Part shown: one piece after another, positions 1 through 7,470 of the stretch
How positions within the stretch are numbered: position 1 is the first letter of the stretch
How the letters are laid out: each line of letters starts with the position of its first letter
Source: Streptomyces marincola
Lineage (GTDB): Bacteria; Actinomycetota; Actinomycetes; Streptomycetales; Streptomycetaceae
Direction of reading: 5' to 3'
NCBI RefSeq assembly: GCF_020410765.1
Contig: NZ_CP084541.1
Span: forward strand, 2,103,001-2,167,000
DNA: 64,000 bases
Program-made: the position numbers and the translations under genes
The notes under the pieces: model-generated
The model's input: the letters and a program-made list of their open reading frames with translations, nothing else
What the model was told of the DNA's origin: nothing
Database searches by the model: none

Positions 1-1971
1 GCCGGCGGGCTCGCGCTCGACCTGAGCCTGCGGCACTGGCGGCCCGGCGTGCTGACCGTGCTGACCCGGCTGCACTGCGACGAGGCGGTCAGGCAACTGC
101 TGCGCGACCTGCTGACCGTGATCGGCCTCGCGCACCTGTCCGGCATCGGCACCGTTCCCCGCCTGATCCTGGTCGGGGCGCTGCTCGCCTGCTACGCGGC
201 GCACTTCGCGTGCCGCGCGCTCGGCGTGCTGGTGCGCAGGACGCGCACGCTGCCGATCGTCACCCGCAACATCGACACCGGGCCGCTCGGCCTGTGCCCC
301 GCCCCGCCCCGGCCGCTGGTCAGGCCGGGGCGGCGGATGCCGCTGTTCTCGGTGCCCGGCACCGCCGGGCTGCTGGCCACCGTGCTGACCGACAACGCCC
401 TGTGGGGGCTGCTCGGCGTCGGCGTCTCGCTCGCGCTGTTCGCCAGCGCGGCTGCCTACCTCTCGACGTGGCTGCTGCCGGGCAAGCGCCCGCCGGGCGA
501 GCAGCGCGTGCTGGCCTGGTTCCGCGACTGGCTCGACAGCTACCGCCCGGACGTGGGCATCTACTTCTCCGGCGGCGGCGGCACCGCCTACCAGGCGAAC
601 ATGTGGCTGTCCACGCTCGCCGCGCTCGACGGGCACCCGCTGGTCGTGCTGCGCGAACGCCCCATGGTGCAGCAGATCGCGGCCACCGACCTGCCGATCG
701 TGTGCCTGCCGCGCGTCGCGCACCTGATGCTGCTCGAACACTCCTCGCTGCGGATGCTGCTGCACCCGGCCAACGCGCCCAAGACCTCGCAGGTCCTGCG
801 CATCCCCACGATCAAGCACGCGTTCACCAACCACGGCGAGAGCGACAAGCTGTCGAGCTGCAATCCCTACGCCAAGGTCTACGACCAGGTGTGGGTGGCG
901 GGCCCCGCCGCGCGGCGGCGCTACGCGCTGGCCGACGTCGGGGTCGACGACCGGGACGTCGTCGAGGTCGGCAGGCCGCAGCTCGCGCCGATCCGGCCGC
1001 GCACGGGCCCGCCCGACCCGGGCGGGCCGTGGAACGTGCTGTACGCGCCGACGTGGGAGGGCTGGACCGACGCGCCGGGCAACACCTCGGTGCTGCTCGC
1101 CGGGGAGCACCTCGTGCGGGCCCTGCTCGCCGACCCGCGCGTGCGCCTGCTGTACAAGCCGCACCCGATGACCGGCTCGGTCGACCGGCGCGCGGGCGAG
1201 GCCGACGCCCGCATCCGGGCGCTGATCGCGCGCGCCAACGCGGCGCCCCGCGCCCCCGGCGGCGCGCCGCCCGCCGGGGCGGGCGCCGCGCCCGGGCACG
1301 ACGCGTCGCGCGCGGCGCTCGCGGCGGAACTGGCGCGCAGGACCGCCGAGCTGAACGAGTTGACGGCGCGCTGGTCCCGGCCGGGCGCCGACGAGGCGGA
1401 GCGCATGATGCGGCAGCAGGCGCCGCCGCCTGGCCGCGCCGAGGCGGTCGCGGCGGCGACGGAGGCGTGGCGGGCGGCGTTCTGGGCCGCGCAGCCCCCC
1501 GGGGCGCATCTGATCCTGACCGGCTCGCGGCCCGACATCTACAGCTGCTTCAACCAGGCCGACCTGCTGATCTCGGACGTCTCCAGCGTCGTGGCCGACT
1601 ACCTGGCGAGCGCCAAGCCGTACGCGGTGGTCAACACCAGCGGCCTGACCGACGACGCGTTCAGGGCCGCCAACCCGACGACGCGCGCCGCGACGATCCT
1701 CGGCCCCGACGCGGCCGGCGTTCCCGAGCTGCTCGCGTCCCTGGCCGACCCGGCGCGCGACACGCTCGCGCGGGAGCGGACCCGGCTCAAGGAGTACCTG
1801 CTCGGCCCCTCGGAGCCGCCCTCGCAGGTCCGTTTCCAGCGGGCGGTCCACGCCCTGTGCGCGGCGGCCGACGCCCGCAGGGCGCGGCAGGCCCGGCTCG
1901 CGGGCGGCGGTGCGGAGCTGCCGATACCGCGACCGCAGGGCGGTGGCGTCGGCGGCCGGCGCCGGGCGTGA
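1..1971 (+). CDS. CDP-glycerol glycerophosphotransferase-like membrane protein (5' end outside window)
   Basis: The frame is open from base 1, so the start lies upstream; 656 residues are visible. An N-terminal part with hydrophobic stretches (first ~170 residues) is followed by a GT-B-like C-terminal half of the TagF/TagB type. It shares motifs with the gene at 10251-12329: YFSG..AYQ.NMW, the NHGESDK histidine motif, NPYAK.YD, VGRPQLAPI, LYAPTWEGWTD, LYKPHP and SDVSSVVADYLAS. The family transfers polyol phosphate from a CDP-activated donor to a wall polymer. A low-complexity Ala/Arg/Pro insert lies at about residues 415-440. It is convergent with the TetR gene. The exact donor (glycerol or ribitol) cannot be told from sequence. 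Confidence 0.8.
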   Translation, partial: AGGLALDLSLRHWRPGVLTVLTRLHCDEAVRQLLRDLLTVIGLAHLSGIGTVPRLILVGALLACYAAHFACRALGVLVRRTRTLPIVTRNIDTGPLGLCPAPPRPLVRPGRRMPLFSVPGTAGLLATVLTDNALWGLLGVGVSLALFASAAAYLSTWLLPGKRPPGEQRVLAWFRDWLDSYRPDVGIYFSGGGGTAYQANMWLSTLAALDGHPLVVLRERPMVQQIAATDLPIVCLPRVAHLMLLEHSSLRMLLHPANAPKTSQVLRIPTIKHAFTNHGESDKLSSCNPYAKVYDQVWVAGPAARRRYALADVGVDDRDVVEVGRPQLAPIRPRTGPPDPGGPWNVLYAPTWEGWTDAPGNTSVLLAGEHLVRALLADPRVRLLYKPHPMTGSVDRRAGEADARIRALIARANAAPRAPGGAPPAGAGAAPGHDASRAALAAELARRTAELNELTARWSRPGADEAERMMRQQAPPPGRAEAVAAATEAWRAAFWAAQPPGAHLILTGSRPDIYSCFNQADLLISDVSSVVADYLASAKPYAVVNTSGLTDDAFRAANPTTRAATILGPDAAGVPELLASLADPARDTLARERTRLKEYLLGPSEPPSQVRFQRAVHALCAAADARRARQARLAGGGAELPIPRPQGGGVGGRRRA

Positions 1972-1977
1972 CGCGCC

Positions 1978-1995
1978 CGGCCGCGTGCGCGGCCG
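1978..1995. terminator. Short GC hairpin between convergent genes
   Basis: Arms CGGCCGC (1978-1984) and GCGGCCG (1989-1995) enclose a 4-nt loop. The hairpin starts 6 nt after the stop of the first gene and faces the TetR stop. There is no T tract, which is common in actinomycete terminators. Confidence 0.4.
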
Positions 1996-2062
1996 GCCGC
2001 CGCGCGCGGCGGGCGCGGGTGCGCCGGCGCCTCGCCGCCGCGGCGGGCCCGGGTCAGGGCGG

Positions 2063-2668
2063 TCAGGCCGGTGCCGCCGCGGCGCCGGGCGCCGCCTCGT
2101 CGTGCGGCCGGCCGCCGAGGGCCTGCTGAAGAACGGCGCGGATGTAGTCGAGGTCGGCGGGCGCGTTCTCGATGAGGATGGCGGTGCACAGGCCGTCGGC
2201 GGCGGCGACGAACGCGGCGACGGCCCTGGGGTCGTCCGTGAGGTGCCCGGCCAGCTCCGCGACGCTCTCGCGCCAGTACCGCGCGACGGGCCGCAGGGCC
2301 GGCCTGCGGGCGGCGAGGGTGCACAGCTCGCGTTCCGCGAGGGCGCGGTCCCGGTCGGGCCCGGCCGAGTCGGCGATCAGCGCGGCGAGTCCGCCGAGCT
2401 TGTCCTCGTGCTCGTCCGCGATGGCCCGGATGCGGGCGGTGTAGGCGTCGGCGACGCTGGAGAGCGCGGCGACGAGCAGGTCGTCCAGGGTCGCGAAGTA
2501 GTAGGTGCTCAGGCTGGTGGGGATGTCCGCTTCCCTGGCGACCGCGCGGTGCGTGACACCGGCCGCGCCCTCGCGCCTGACGACGGCGAGCGTGGCCGCG
2601 ATGATCTCGGCGCGGCGCCGCTGCCCCCTGGCCCTGCGCCCGTCGGTGGCACTGCCGCCCGCGTCCAT
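2063..2668 (-). CDS. TetR-family transcriptional regulator
   Basis: 201 aa. The N-terminal helix-turn-helix lies at about residues 15-60 (RAEIIAATLAVVRREG, then VTHRAVAREADIP, then STYYFATLDDLL), the usual TetR layout with STYYF at the recognition-helix end. The C-terminal ligand domain is variable. The ATG at 2668 was chosen because upstream in-frame sequence is only an antisense shadow of the transporter. The gene begins 23 bp after the stop of the DHA2 transporter and is on the same strand, so the two form an operon. TetR proteins in this arrangement usually repress their own operon; the symmetric operator at 4253-4287 is the obvious target. The inducer is unknown. Confidence 0.9.
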   Translation of the reverse strand: MDAGGSATDGRRARGQRRRAEIIAATLAVVRREGAAGVTHRAVAREADIPTSLSTYYFATLDDLLVAALSSVADAYTARIRAIADEHEDKLGGLAALIADSAGPDRDRALAERELCTLAARRPALRPVARYWRESVAELAGHLTDDPRAVAAFVAAADGLCTAILIENAPADLDYIRAVLQQALGGRPHDEAAPGAAAAPA

Positions 2669-2691
2669 GCTCCCGCAGTCTAATCGAGCCC

Positions 2692-4227
2692 CTATGTCCT
2701 GGCGGCGTCCGCGGGCTCGGCCGCGGTCCGGCCCAGGGGCCTGACGTGGCGCAGGGTCAGCAGGCACAGCGCCGTCACGAGCAGGATCGCGATTCCGGCG
2801 GCCAGGGAGGCCGCGTTCAGTCCCGTGGTGAACGCCTCGCGCGCGGCGTCGACCGTCTCTTGCGGCACCCGGTCGGACACGGCCAGCGCGCCGCCGATGC
2901 TGTCGGTGAGGCGGTCCGCGACCTCGGGGGGCGCGTGCGCCGGCGCGGGGGCGTGGGAGCGGTAGACGGAGGTGGTGAGGCTGCCGAGCAGGGCGACACC
3001 GGCCGCGAGCCCCAGTTCCTGCACGGTTTCCGACAGGGCGGCGGCCGAGCCCGCCTTGGTCTCGGGAGCGGCGCCGACGACCATGTCCGTGCCGAGGGCG
3101 GCGATGGCTCCGAGGCCGAGGTAGACGAGGGCGAACCCGGCCACCACGGGGACCGTGTCGCCGGGGCCCGCGTTCGCGAGCAGCGCGTAGCCGCCCACCG
3201 AGACGCCGAGGGTCGCCGCCATGACGAGGCCGGGGCGGACGCGCGCCGCGAGCAGCGGGGCGCCGATGGCCGCGGCGAACATCGCCAGCGCCGGCGGGCC
3301 CATCCACAGCCCGGCCGTCGCCGGGTCGAGCCCCTCGACGAGTTGGAGGAACTGGGTGACCAGGTACATCGTGCCGCCGACGCCGACCAGCCCGACGAGC
3401 AGGACGGCCAGCGCCGCCGAGAACGCGCGGTCGGTGAACAGCGTGACGTCGAGCAGCGGCGAGGCGAGCCGGCGCTGCCTGCGCACGAACGCGGTGCCCG
3501 CCGCCGCCCCCGCGCCCAGGAGGAGTGCGGTCAGCGGCTCGAAGCCGTGGGCGGCCCCCTCCTTGACGGCGTAGACGACGGGCAGGATGGCGGCGAGCGA
3601 CAGCACGACGCTGACCGGGTCGAGCCGGCCCTCGCGGGGCGCGGTGTACTCCGGGAGCAGCGTGCGCGCGCCGGCCAGCACGAGGACCGCGACGGGTATC
3701 GCGAGCAGGAAGGCCGCCCCCCACCAGAACCGGTCGACCAGCGCGCCGCCGACCACGGGTCCCGCGGCCATGCCGAGGGCGAACATCGTGGCCCACACCC
3801 CGATCGCGACCGCGCGCTGCCGCGCGTCGCGGAACATGGTGGAGATCAGCGACAGCGTGGACGGCATCAGCGTGGCTCCGGCGACGCCGAGCAACGCCCG
3901 TGCCACGACGAGCAGTTCGGCGTTCGGCGCGTAGGCGGCCAGGCAGGAGACGGCGGCGAAGGCGGTGACGCCGACCATCAGCAGCCTGCGCCTGCCGATC
4001 CGGTCGCCGAGGGTGCCCATGGTGATGAGCAGCCCGGCGATGAGGAAGCCGTAGGCGTCCATGATCCACAGCGTCTGCGTCGCCGTGGGGTCGAGGTCCT
4101 CGGCCATGCTCGGCAGCACCAGGTACAGCACCGTGACGTCCAGGCCGAGCAGCACGGTGGGCAGCGCGAGCAGTGCGAGGCCCAGCCATTCGCGCGTTCC
4201 CGCGCGTCCCGTTCCCGCCCGTTCCAT
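2692..4227 (-). CDS. DHA2 (EmrB/QacA-type) MFS drug efflux transporter
   Basis: 511 aa with about 14 hydrophobic segments, as expected for the 14-TMS DHA2 family of proton-coupled multidrug exporters. Seen motifs: LDVTVLYLVLPSMAEDL in TM1, WIMDAYGFLIAGLLI in TM2, the motif-A loop GTLGDRIGRRRLLM, and motif C around GMAAGPVVGGAL. The ATG at 4227 has a GGAGGAGGG Shine-Dalgarno a few bases upstream. It is the first gene of a two-gene operon with the TetR regulator, read from the promoter/operator at 4253-4287. The substrate cannot be predicted. Confidence 0.92.
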   Translation of the reverse strand: MERAGTGRAGTREWLGLALLALPTVLLGLDVTVLYLVLPSMAEDLDPTATQTLWIMDAYGFLIAGLLITMGTLGDRIGRRRLLMVGVTAFAAVSCLAAYAPNAELLVVARALLGVAGATLMPSTLSLISTMFRDARQRAVAIGVWATMFALGMAAGPVVGGALVDRFWWGAAFLLAIPVAVLVLAGARTLLPEYTAPREGRLDPVSVVLSLAAILPVVYAVKEGAAHGFEPLTALLLGAGAAAGTAFVRRQRRLASPLLDVTLFTDRAFSAALAVLLVGLVGVGGTMYLVTQFLQLVEGLDPATAGLWMGPPALAMFAAAIGAPLLAARVRPGLVMAATLGVSVGGYALLANAGPGDTVPVVAGFALVYLGLGAIAALGTDMVVGAAPETKAGSAAALSETVQELGLAAGVALLGSLTTSVYRSHAPAPAHAPPEVADRLTDSIGGALAVSDRVPQETVDAAREAFTTGLNAASLAAGIAILLVTALCLLTLRHVRPLGRTAAEPADAART

Positions 4228-4252
4228 GAGCCCTCCTCCGGCGCGACGACAA

Positions 4253-4287
4253 TTTGAACGATAGTACAACTTGTACTGCCGTTCAAA
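4253..4287 (-). promoter_or_regulatory. Promoter and nested palindromic operator of the DHA2-tetR operon
   Basis: Outer arms TTTGAACG (4253-4260) and CGTTCAAA (4280-4287), and inner arms AGTACAA (4263-4269) and TTGTACT (4271-4277), share the same centre at 4270. Read on the minus strand, a promoter TTGAAC - 17 bp - TATCGT (4281-4286 and 4258-4263) lies inside the palindrome. A repressor bound here would cover both promoter elements. The first gene starts 26 bp away. The binding protein is inferred to be the TetR encoded at 2063-2668. Confidence 0.85.
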
Positions 4288-4309
4288 AATCGTCGCCGCC
4301 CGGCGGGAC

Positions 4310-4957
4310 TCAGCCGGCGCCGCCCCCCGCCTCCGGCGTGCGCGCGTCCAGCCACCCGGCGATCGCGGCGACCGCGGCGGCGAGCGCCTCGGCCTGCGAG
4401 AACCCGGCCCGCTTGGGCACCGCGAAGCCGTGGTCGGCCTCGGGGACCTCGACCAGCTCGGTGCCGGGCGGGAACTCGGCCGGCCTGCCGAACGGGTCGC
4501 GCCCGCCCTGCACCACCAGCACGGGCACCCCCGCGCCGGTCAGCTCGTCGAGCCGGGAACGCTCCGGCCGCCCCGGCGGATGCAGCGGAAAGGACAACGC
4601 GAGTACGGCGTGCGCGCCGGTCGCGCGCGCCGTGCGGCACGCGACCCTCGCGCCCGCGCTCCGCCCGCCCGCGACGACGGGGAGCCCGCGTTCCGCCAGG
4701 GCGGGCCACAGCGCGGTCCAGGCCGCGTCCAGCGTCCGCGGCGCGGGCGCGACGCGTTTGCCCGCGACCCGCCAGGGCTGTTCGACGAGGGCCACGGTCG
4801 TGCCCAGGGCGGGCAGGGCGTCGGCGAGCGCCTGGAGGTCGGGCGCCTCGATGCCGCCCCCCGCGCCGTGGCCGAGGGCGAGAACGGCGCGCGCCTCGGC
4901 GGCGACGTGCCAGGTGACGCGGGCCGGGCCCGCGGGTGTGTCCACAATCCGGCTCAT
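4310..4957 (-). CDS. Alpha/beta hydrolase-fold protein (dienelactone-hydrolase/KANL3-Tex30-like)
   Basis: 215 aa from ATG 4957. The nucleophile elbow GGRSAG contains the G-x-S-x-G serine, followed by an acid candidate in VQGGRDPFGRP and the C-terminal histidine in EADHGFAVP, giving a complete Ser-Asp-His triad. The GHGAGGG loop near residue 30 fits an oxyanion hole. This matches the short predicted-hydrolase family common in actinomycetes, whose substrates are unknown. No signal peptide is seen, so it is cytosolic. Its stop lies just upstream of the DHA2 promoter on the same strand; no regulatory link is evident. Confidence 0.85.
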   Translation of the reverse strand: MSRIVDTPAGPARVTWHVAAEARAVLALGHGAGGGIEAPDLQALADALPALGTTVALVEQPWRVAGKRVAPAPRTLDAAWTALWPALAERGLPVVAGGRSAGARVACRTARATGAHAVLALSFPLHPPGRPERSRLDELTGAGVPVLVVQGGRDPFGRPAEFPPGTELVEVPEADHGFAVPKRAGFSQAEALAAAVAAIAGWLDARTPEAGGGAG

Positions 4958-5035
4958 GCGCCCAAGTCTGGGCCCGCGCCCCCGCCGCTCCCCCACCGGA
5001 CACCCCGGCGTCACCTGCCGTTAAGGTGCCCAGTG

Positions 5036-6163
5036 ATGAGCGGTTCACGACAGGACGCGACCCCCACGGCGCGGGTGCCCCGGCAGGCGGGCGGCCCGGG
5101 CGCGGGCAAGGGGCGCGACGCCTTCTTCGACAACGCCAAGTTCCTGGCGATCGTGCTGGTCGCGGCCGGGCACGCCTGGGAGCCGCTGCGCGGCGACTCG
5201 CGCACGGTGACGGCGCTCTACATGGCCGTCTACGCGTTCCACATGCCGGCGTTCATCATCATCGCCGGCTACTTCTCGCGCGGCTTCGACGGCAGCCCGC
5301 GCCGCGTCGCGCGCCTGATCACGGGCGTCGTGGTGCCGTACGTGGTGTTCCAGCTCGCGTACACGTTCTTCATGCGGTGGCTCGACGACGACCCGAGCAC
5401 CTACGTGCCGCTGTTCGAGCCCAGGTGGCTCATGTGGTTCCTGCTCGCGCTGTTCATCTGGCGGCTCACCGTGCCGGTGTGGCGGGCCGTGCGCTGGCCC
5501 CTGCCGCTCGCGCTGGCCATCGCGGGCGCGGCCACCGCCTCGCCCACGCTGGGCGGGGACCTCCAGATGCAGCGGGTGCTCCAGTTCCTGCCGTTCTTCG
5601 TGCTCGGCCTGTGCCTGAAGCGCGAGCACTTCGACCTCGTGCGCCGGCGCGCGGTACGACTGCTGGCGCTGCCCGTCTTCGCGGGCGCGCTCCTCGTCGC
5701 CTACTGGGCGGTGCCGCGCATGGAGTACCAGTGGTTCTACCACCGCGACACCGCGCAGGAACTGGGCCAGCCCTGGTGGGTCGGCTTCGTGATGACGCTC
5801 GTGCTGTTCGCGTGCGCGCTGACGCTCACCGCCTGCTTCTTCGCGCTGGTGCCCGGCCGCACGACCTGGTTCACGGCGCTGGGCGCGGGCACCCTCTACG
5901 GCTACCTGCTGCACGGTTTCGTCGTCGCGGGCGCCGTCGAGTGGGGCTGGTACGACAGCGAGCCGATGCGGGAGATGGCGACGTTCCTGCCGATCACGAC
6001 CGCGGTCGCCACCGTGGGCGTGACCCTGCTGTGCACGCCGGTGGTCCAGCGGCTGTTCCGGCCGCTGATGGAGCCGAGAATGGCGTGGTTCTTCCGCCGC
6101 CCCGAGCCCGAGGAACGCCTCGGCGCCGACCGCGGCGCGCGTCAGGACCGGCCCGCCGGCTGA
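5036..6163 (+). CDS. Acyltransferase-3 family membrane protein (paralogue A)
   Basis: 375 aa integral membrane protein with about ten hydrophobic segments. FFDNAKFLAIVLVAAGHAW near the N terminus carries the family's conserved histidine, and VYAFHMPAFIIIAGYFSR and GTLYGYLLHGFVV are typical of the fucose-4-O-acetylase-like branch of acyltransferase-3 proteins, which O-acylate sugars or wall polymers across the membrane. ATG 5036 is preceded by AAGGTG at a good distance; the in-frame GTG just before it is an alternative. It closely resembles the protein at 55501-56637. Its position beside teichoic-acid genes suggests, but does not prove, polymer O-acylation. Confidence 0.88.
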   Translation: MSGSRQDATPTARVPRQAGGPGAGKGRDAFFDNAKFLAIVLVAAGHAWEPLRGDSRTVTALYMAVYAFHMPAFIIIAGYFSRGFDGSPRRVARLITGVVVPYVVFQLAYTFFMRWLDDDPSTYVPLFEPRWLMWFLLALFIWRLTVPVWRAVRWPLPLALAIAGAATASPTLGGDLQMQRVLQFLPFFVLGLCLKREHFDLVRRRAVRLLALPVFAGALLVAYWAVPRMEYQWFYHRDTAQELGQPWWVGFVMTLVLFACALTLTACFFALVPGRTTWFTALGAGTLYGYLLHGFVVAGAVEWGWYDSEPMREMATFLPITTAVATVGVTLLCTPVVQRLFRPLMEPRMAWFFRRPEPEERLGADRGARQDRPAG

Positions 6164-6196
6164 CGCGCCCCCGTTCCGCCGACGGACGCGCGCGGC

Positions 6197-6237
6197 GCGC
6201 GCTCCCGCGCGGAACGACTTCCCGCGCGGGAGCGCGC
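6197..6237. terminator. Bidirectional terminator hairpin
   Basis: A 16-bp perfect stem (6197-6212 with 6222-6237) encloses a 9-nt loop between the two convergent acyltransferase genes. Confidence 0.8.
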
Positions 6238-6265
6238 CACCTCACACCGCGCGGGGCGGCGGTTC

Positions 6266-7336
6266 CTACCTCGGGACGGCGACCTCACCGCGCGCCCGGT
6301 CGTCGGCCGGGCGCGCGCCGAACAGCCAGTCGAGCCGCGGCTGGACGACGGGCCGGGCCAGCGCGCGCACGGGCGCGGAGCCGAGAACGGCGGCCAGCGC
6401 GACGGCCATGGCGAGGGTCGCGGCCTGCTCCAGCGGGGTGTTCACCCAGTCCACGCCGACCCAGCGCAGGTACGGGCGGATCACCAGCGGGTGCAGCAGG
6501 TAGATGTACATGCCGCCCGTGCCCAGGTACGTGATCAGCGGCAGCCGGCGGCGCGGGACGAGCCGGATGAAGCTGAGCGCGATCACCACCCCGGACAGCA
6601 GCACCCCGCCCCTTATCGTCCAGTCCAGCGGCGCGGCCAGCGGATACGTTCCGTCGTAGCCCGTCCGCATGCGCAGCCAGCTCAGGCTCACCTCGCCACG
6701 GGCCCACCAGGCCGCGGTGAAGGTGAGGGCGAGCACCCCGAGCGCCGCGTCGCGGCTCCACCTGGCGTCGAGCGCGTCGGCGAGCAGCCCCTGCCGCAGC
6801 TTCCAGCCCAGCAGGAAGAACGGCAGGTAGCACACCGTGCGCGACAGCGACAGGTAGGAGCCGAACTCGGCCAGGTGGCCGGCGATCAGCGCGGCGGCGA
6901 CGGAGAGGGTCAGCGGGTGCCGCAGCTGGGCGAGCGCGGGCAGCGCCGCCCGCCAGAACAGCAGCGACAGCAGGAACCACATGCCCCAGGCCGGCTCGCC
7001 GGCGAAGAAGTGCCAGTCGCCGTACATGAGCCACAGCTCGACCGAGTGCAGCAGCCCGATGGCGAGGTAGGGCACGAGCACGGCCTCGACCAACCGCCGC
7101 GCCTCGCGGGCGTTCATCGCGTCGGCCGTGCTGAAGTACCCCGCGACGATGACGAACACCGGGACCCGCAGGGCCCACGTGGCCAGGAAGAACCACTGGA
7201 GCCCCACCCGGTCGCCCAGCGTGTCGGTCAGGTGCCCGAACAGGACGAGCGTCCCGGATACGCATCTGATGTTGTCCCAGTAGGGGTCGCGCGCCCGCGT
7301 TCCGGGAGGTCGCGAGCGGGTCGGCCGAATACTCAT
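6266..7336 (-). CDS. Acyltransferase-3 family membrane protein (paralogue B)
   Basis: 356 aa from ATG 7336. It is the same fold class as its convergent neighbour: RDPYWDNIRCVSGTLVLFGH (family histidine), VPVFVIVAGYFSTADAM, GMWFLLSLLFW and GGMYIYLLHPLVIRPYLRW, with about ten hydrophobic segments. Sequence identity to paralogue A is visibly low outside these motifs, so it may use a different acceptor. The Shine-Dalgarno is weak and the start could be moved. It lies between paralogue A and the TagF-type polymerase gene, which ends 135 bp before this start codon on the same strand. Confidence 0.85.
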   Translation of the reverse strand: MSIRPTRSRPPGTRARDPYWDNIRCVSGTLVLFGHLTDTLGDRVGLQWFFLATWALRVPVFVIVAGYFSTADAMNAREARRLVEAVLVPYLAIGLLHSVELWLMYGDWHFFAGEPAWGMWFLLSLLFWRAALPALAQLRHPLTLSVAAALIAGHLAEFGSYLSLSRTVCYLPFFLLGWKLRQGLLADALDARWSRDAALGVLALTFTAAWWARGEVSLSWLRMRTGYDGTYPLAAPLDWTIRGGVLLSGVVIALSFIRLVPRRRLPLITYLGTGGMYIYLLHPLVIRPYLRWVGVDWVNTPLEQAATLAMAVALAAVLGSAPVRALARPVVQPRLDWLFGARPADDRARGEVAVPR

Positions 7337-7470
7337 ACTCAGAGATGTCCGGCAGGCGCCGGATGTTCCCACGTTTCCGCGCCCCGAAACGTCGCCGCCC
7401 GCCCCGCGGCGGCGGACCGGGCGGTCGCGCGGGGGCCCGCACGCCCTCCGCGACCGCCCGGCCGGGCCCG

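Noticed and set aside
210..2129. 639-codon ORF overlapping the first gene in another frame
   Set aside because: Arg/Ala-rich composition typical of a shifted frame; the real frame has TagF-like motifs.
4271..5035. Long N-terminal extension of acyltransferase A
   Set aside because: The open frame upstream of ATG 5036 is antisense to the alpha/beta hydrolase and lacks coding character.
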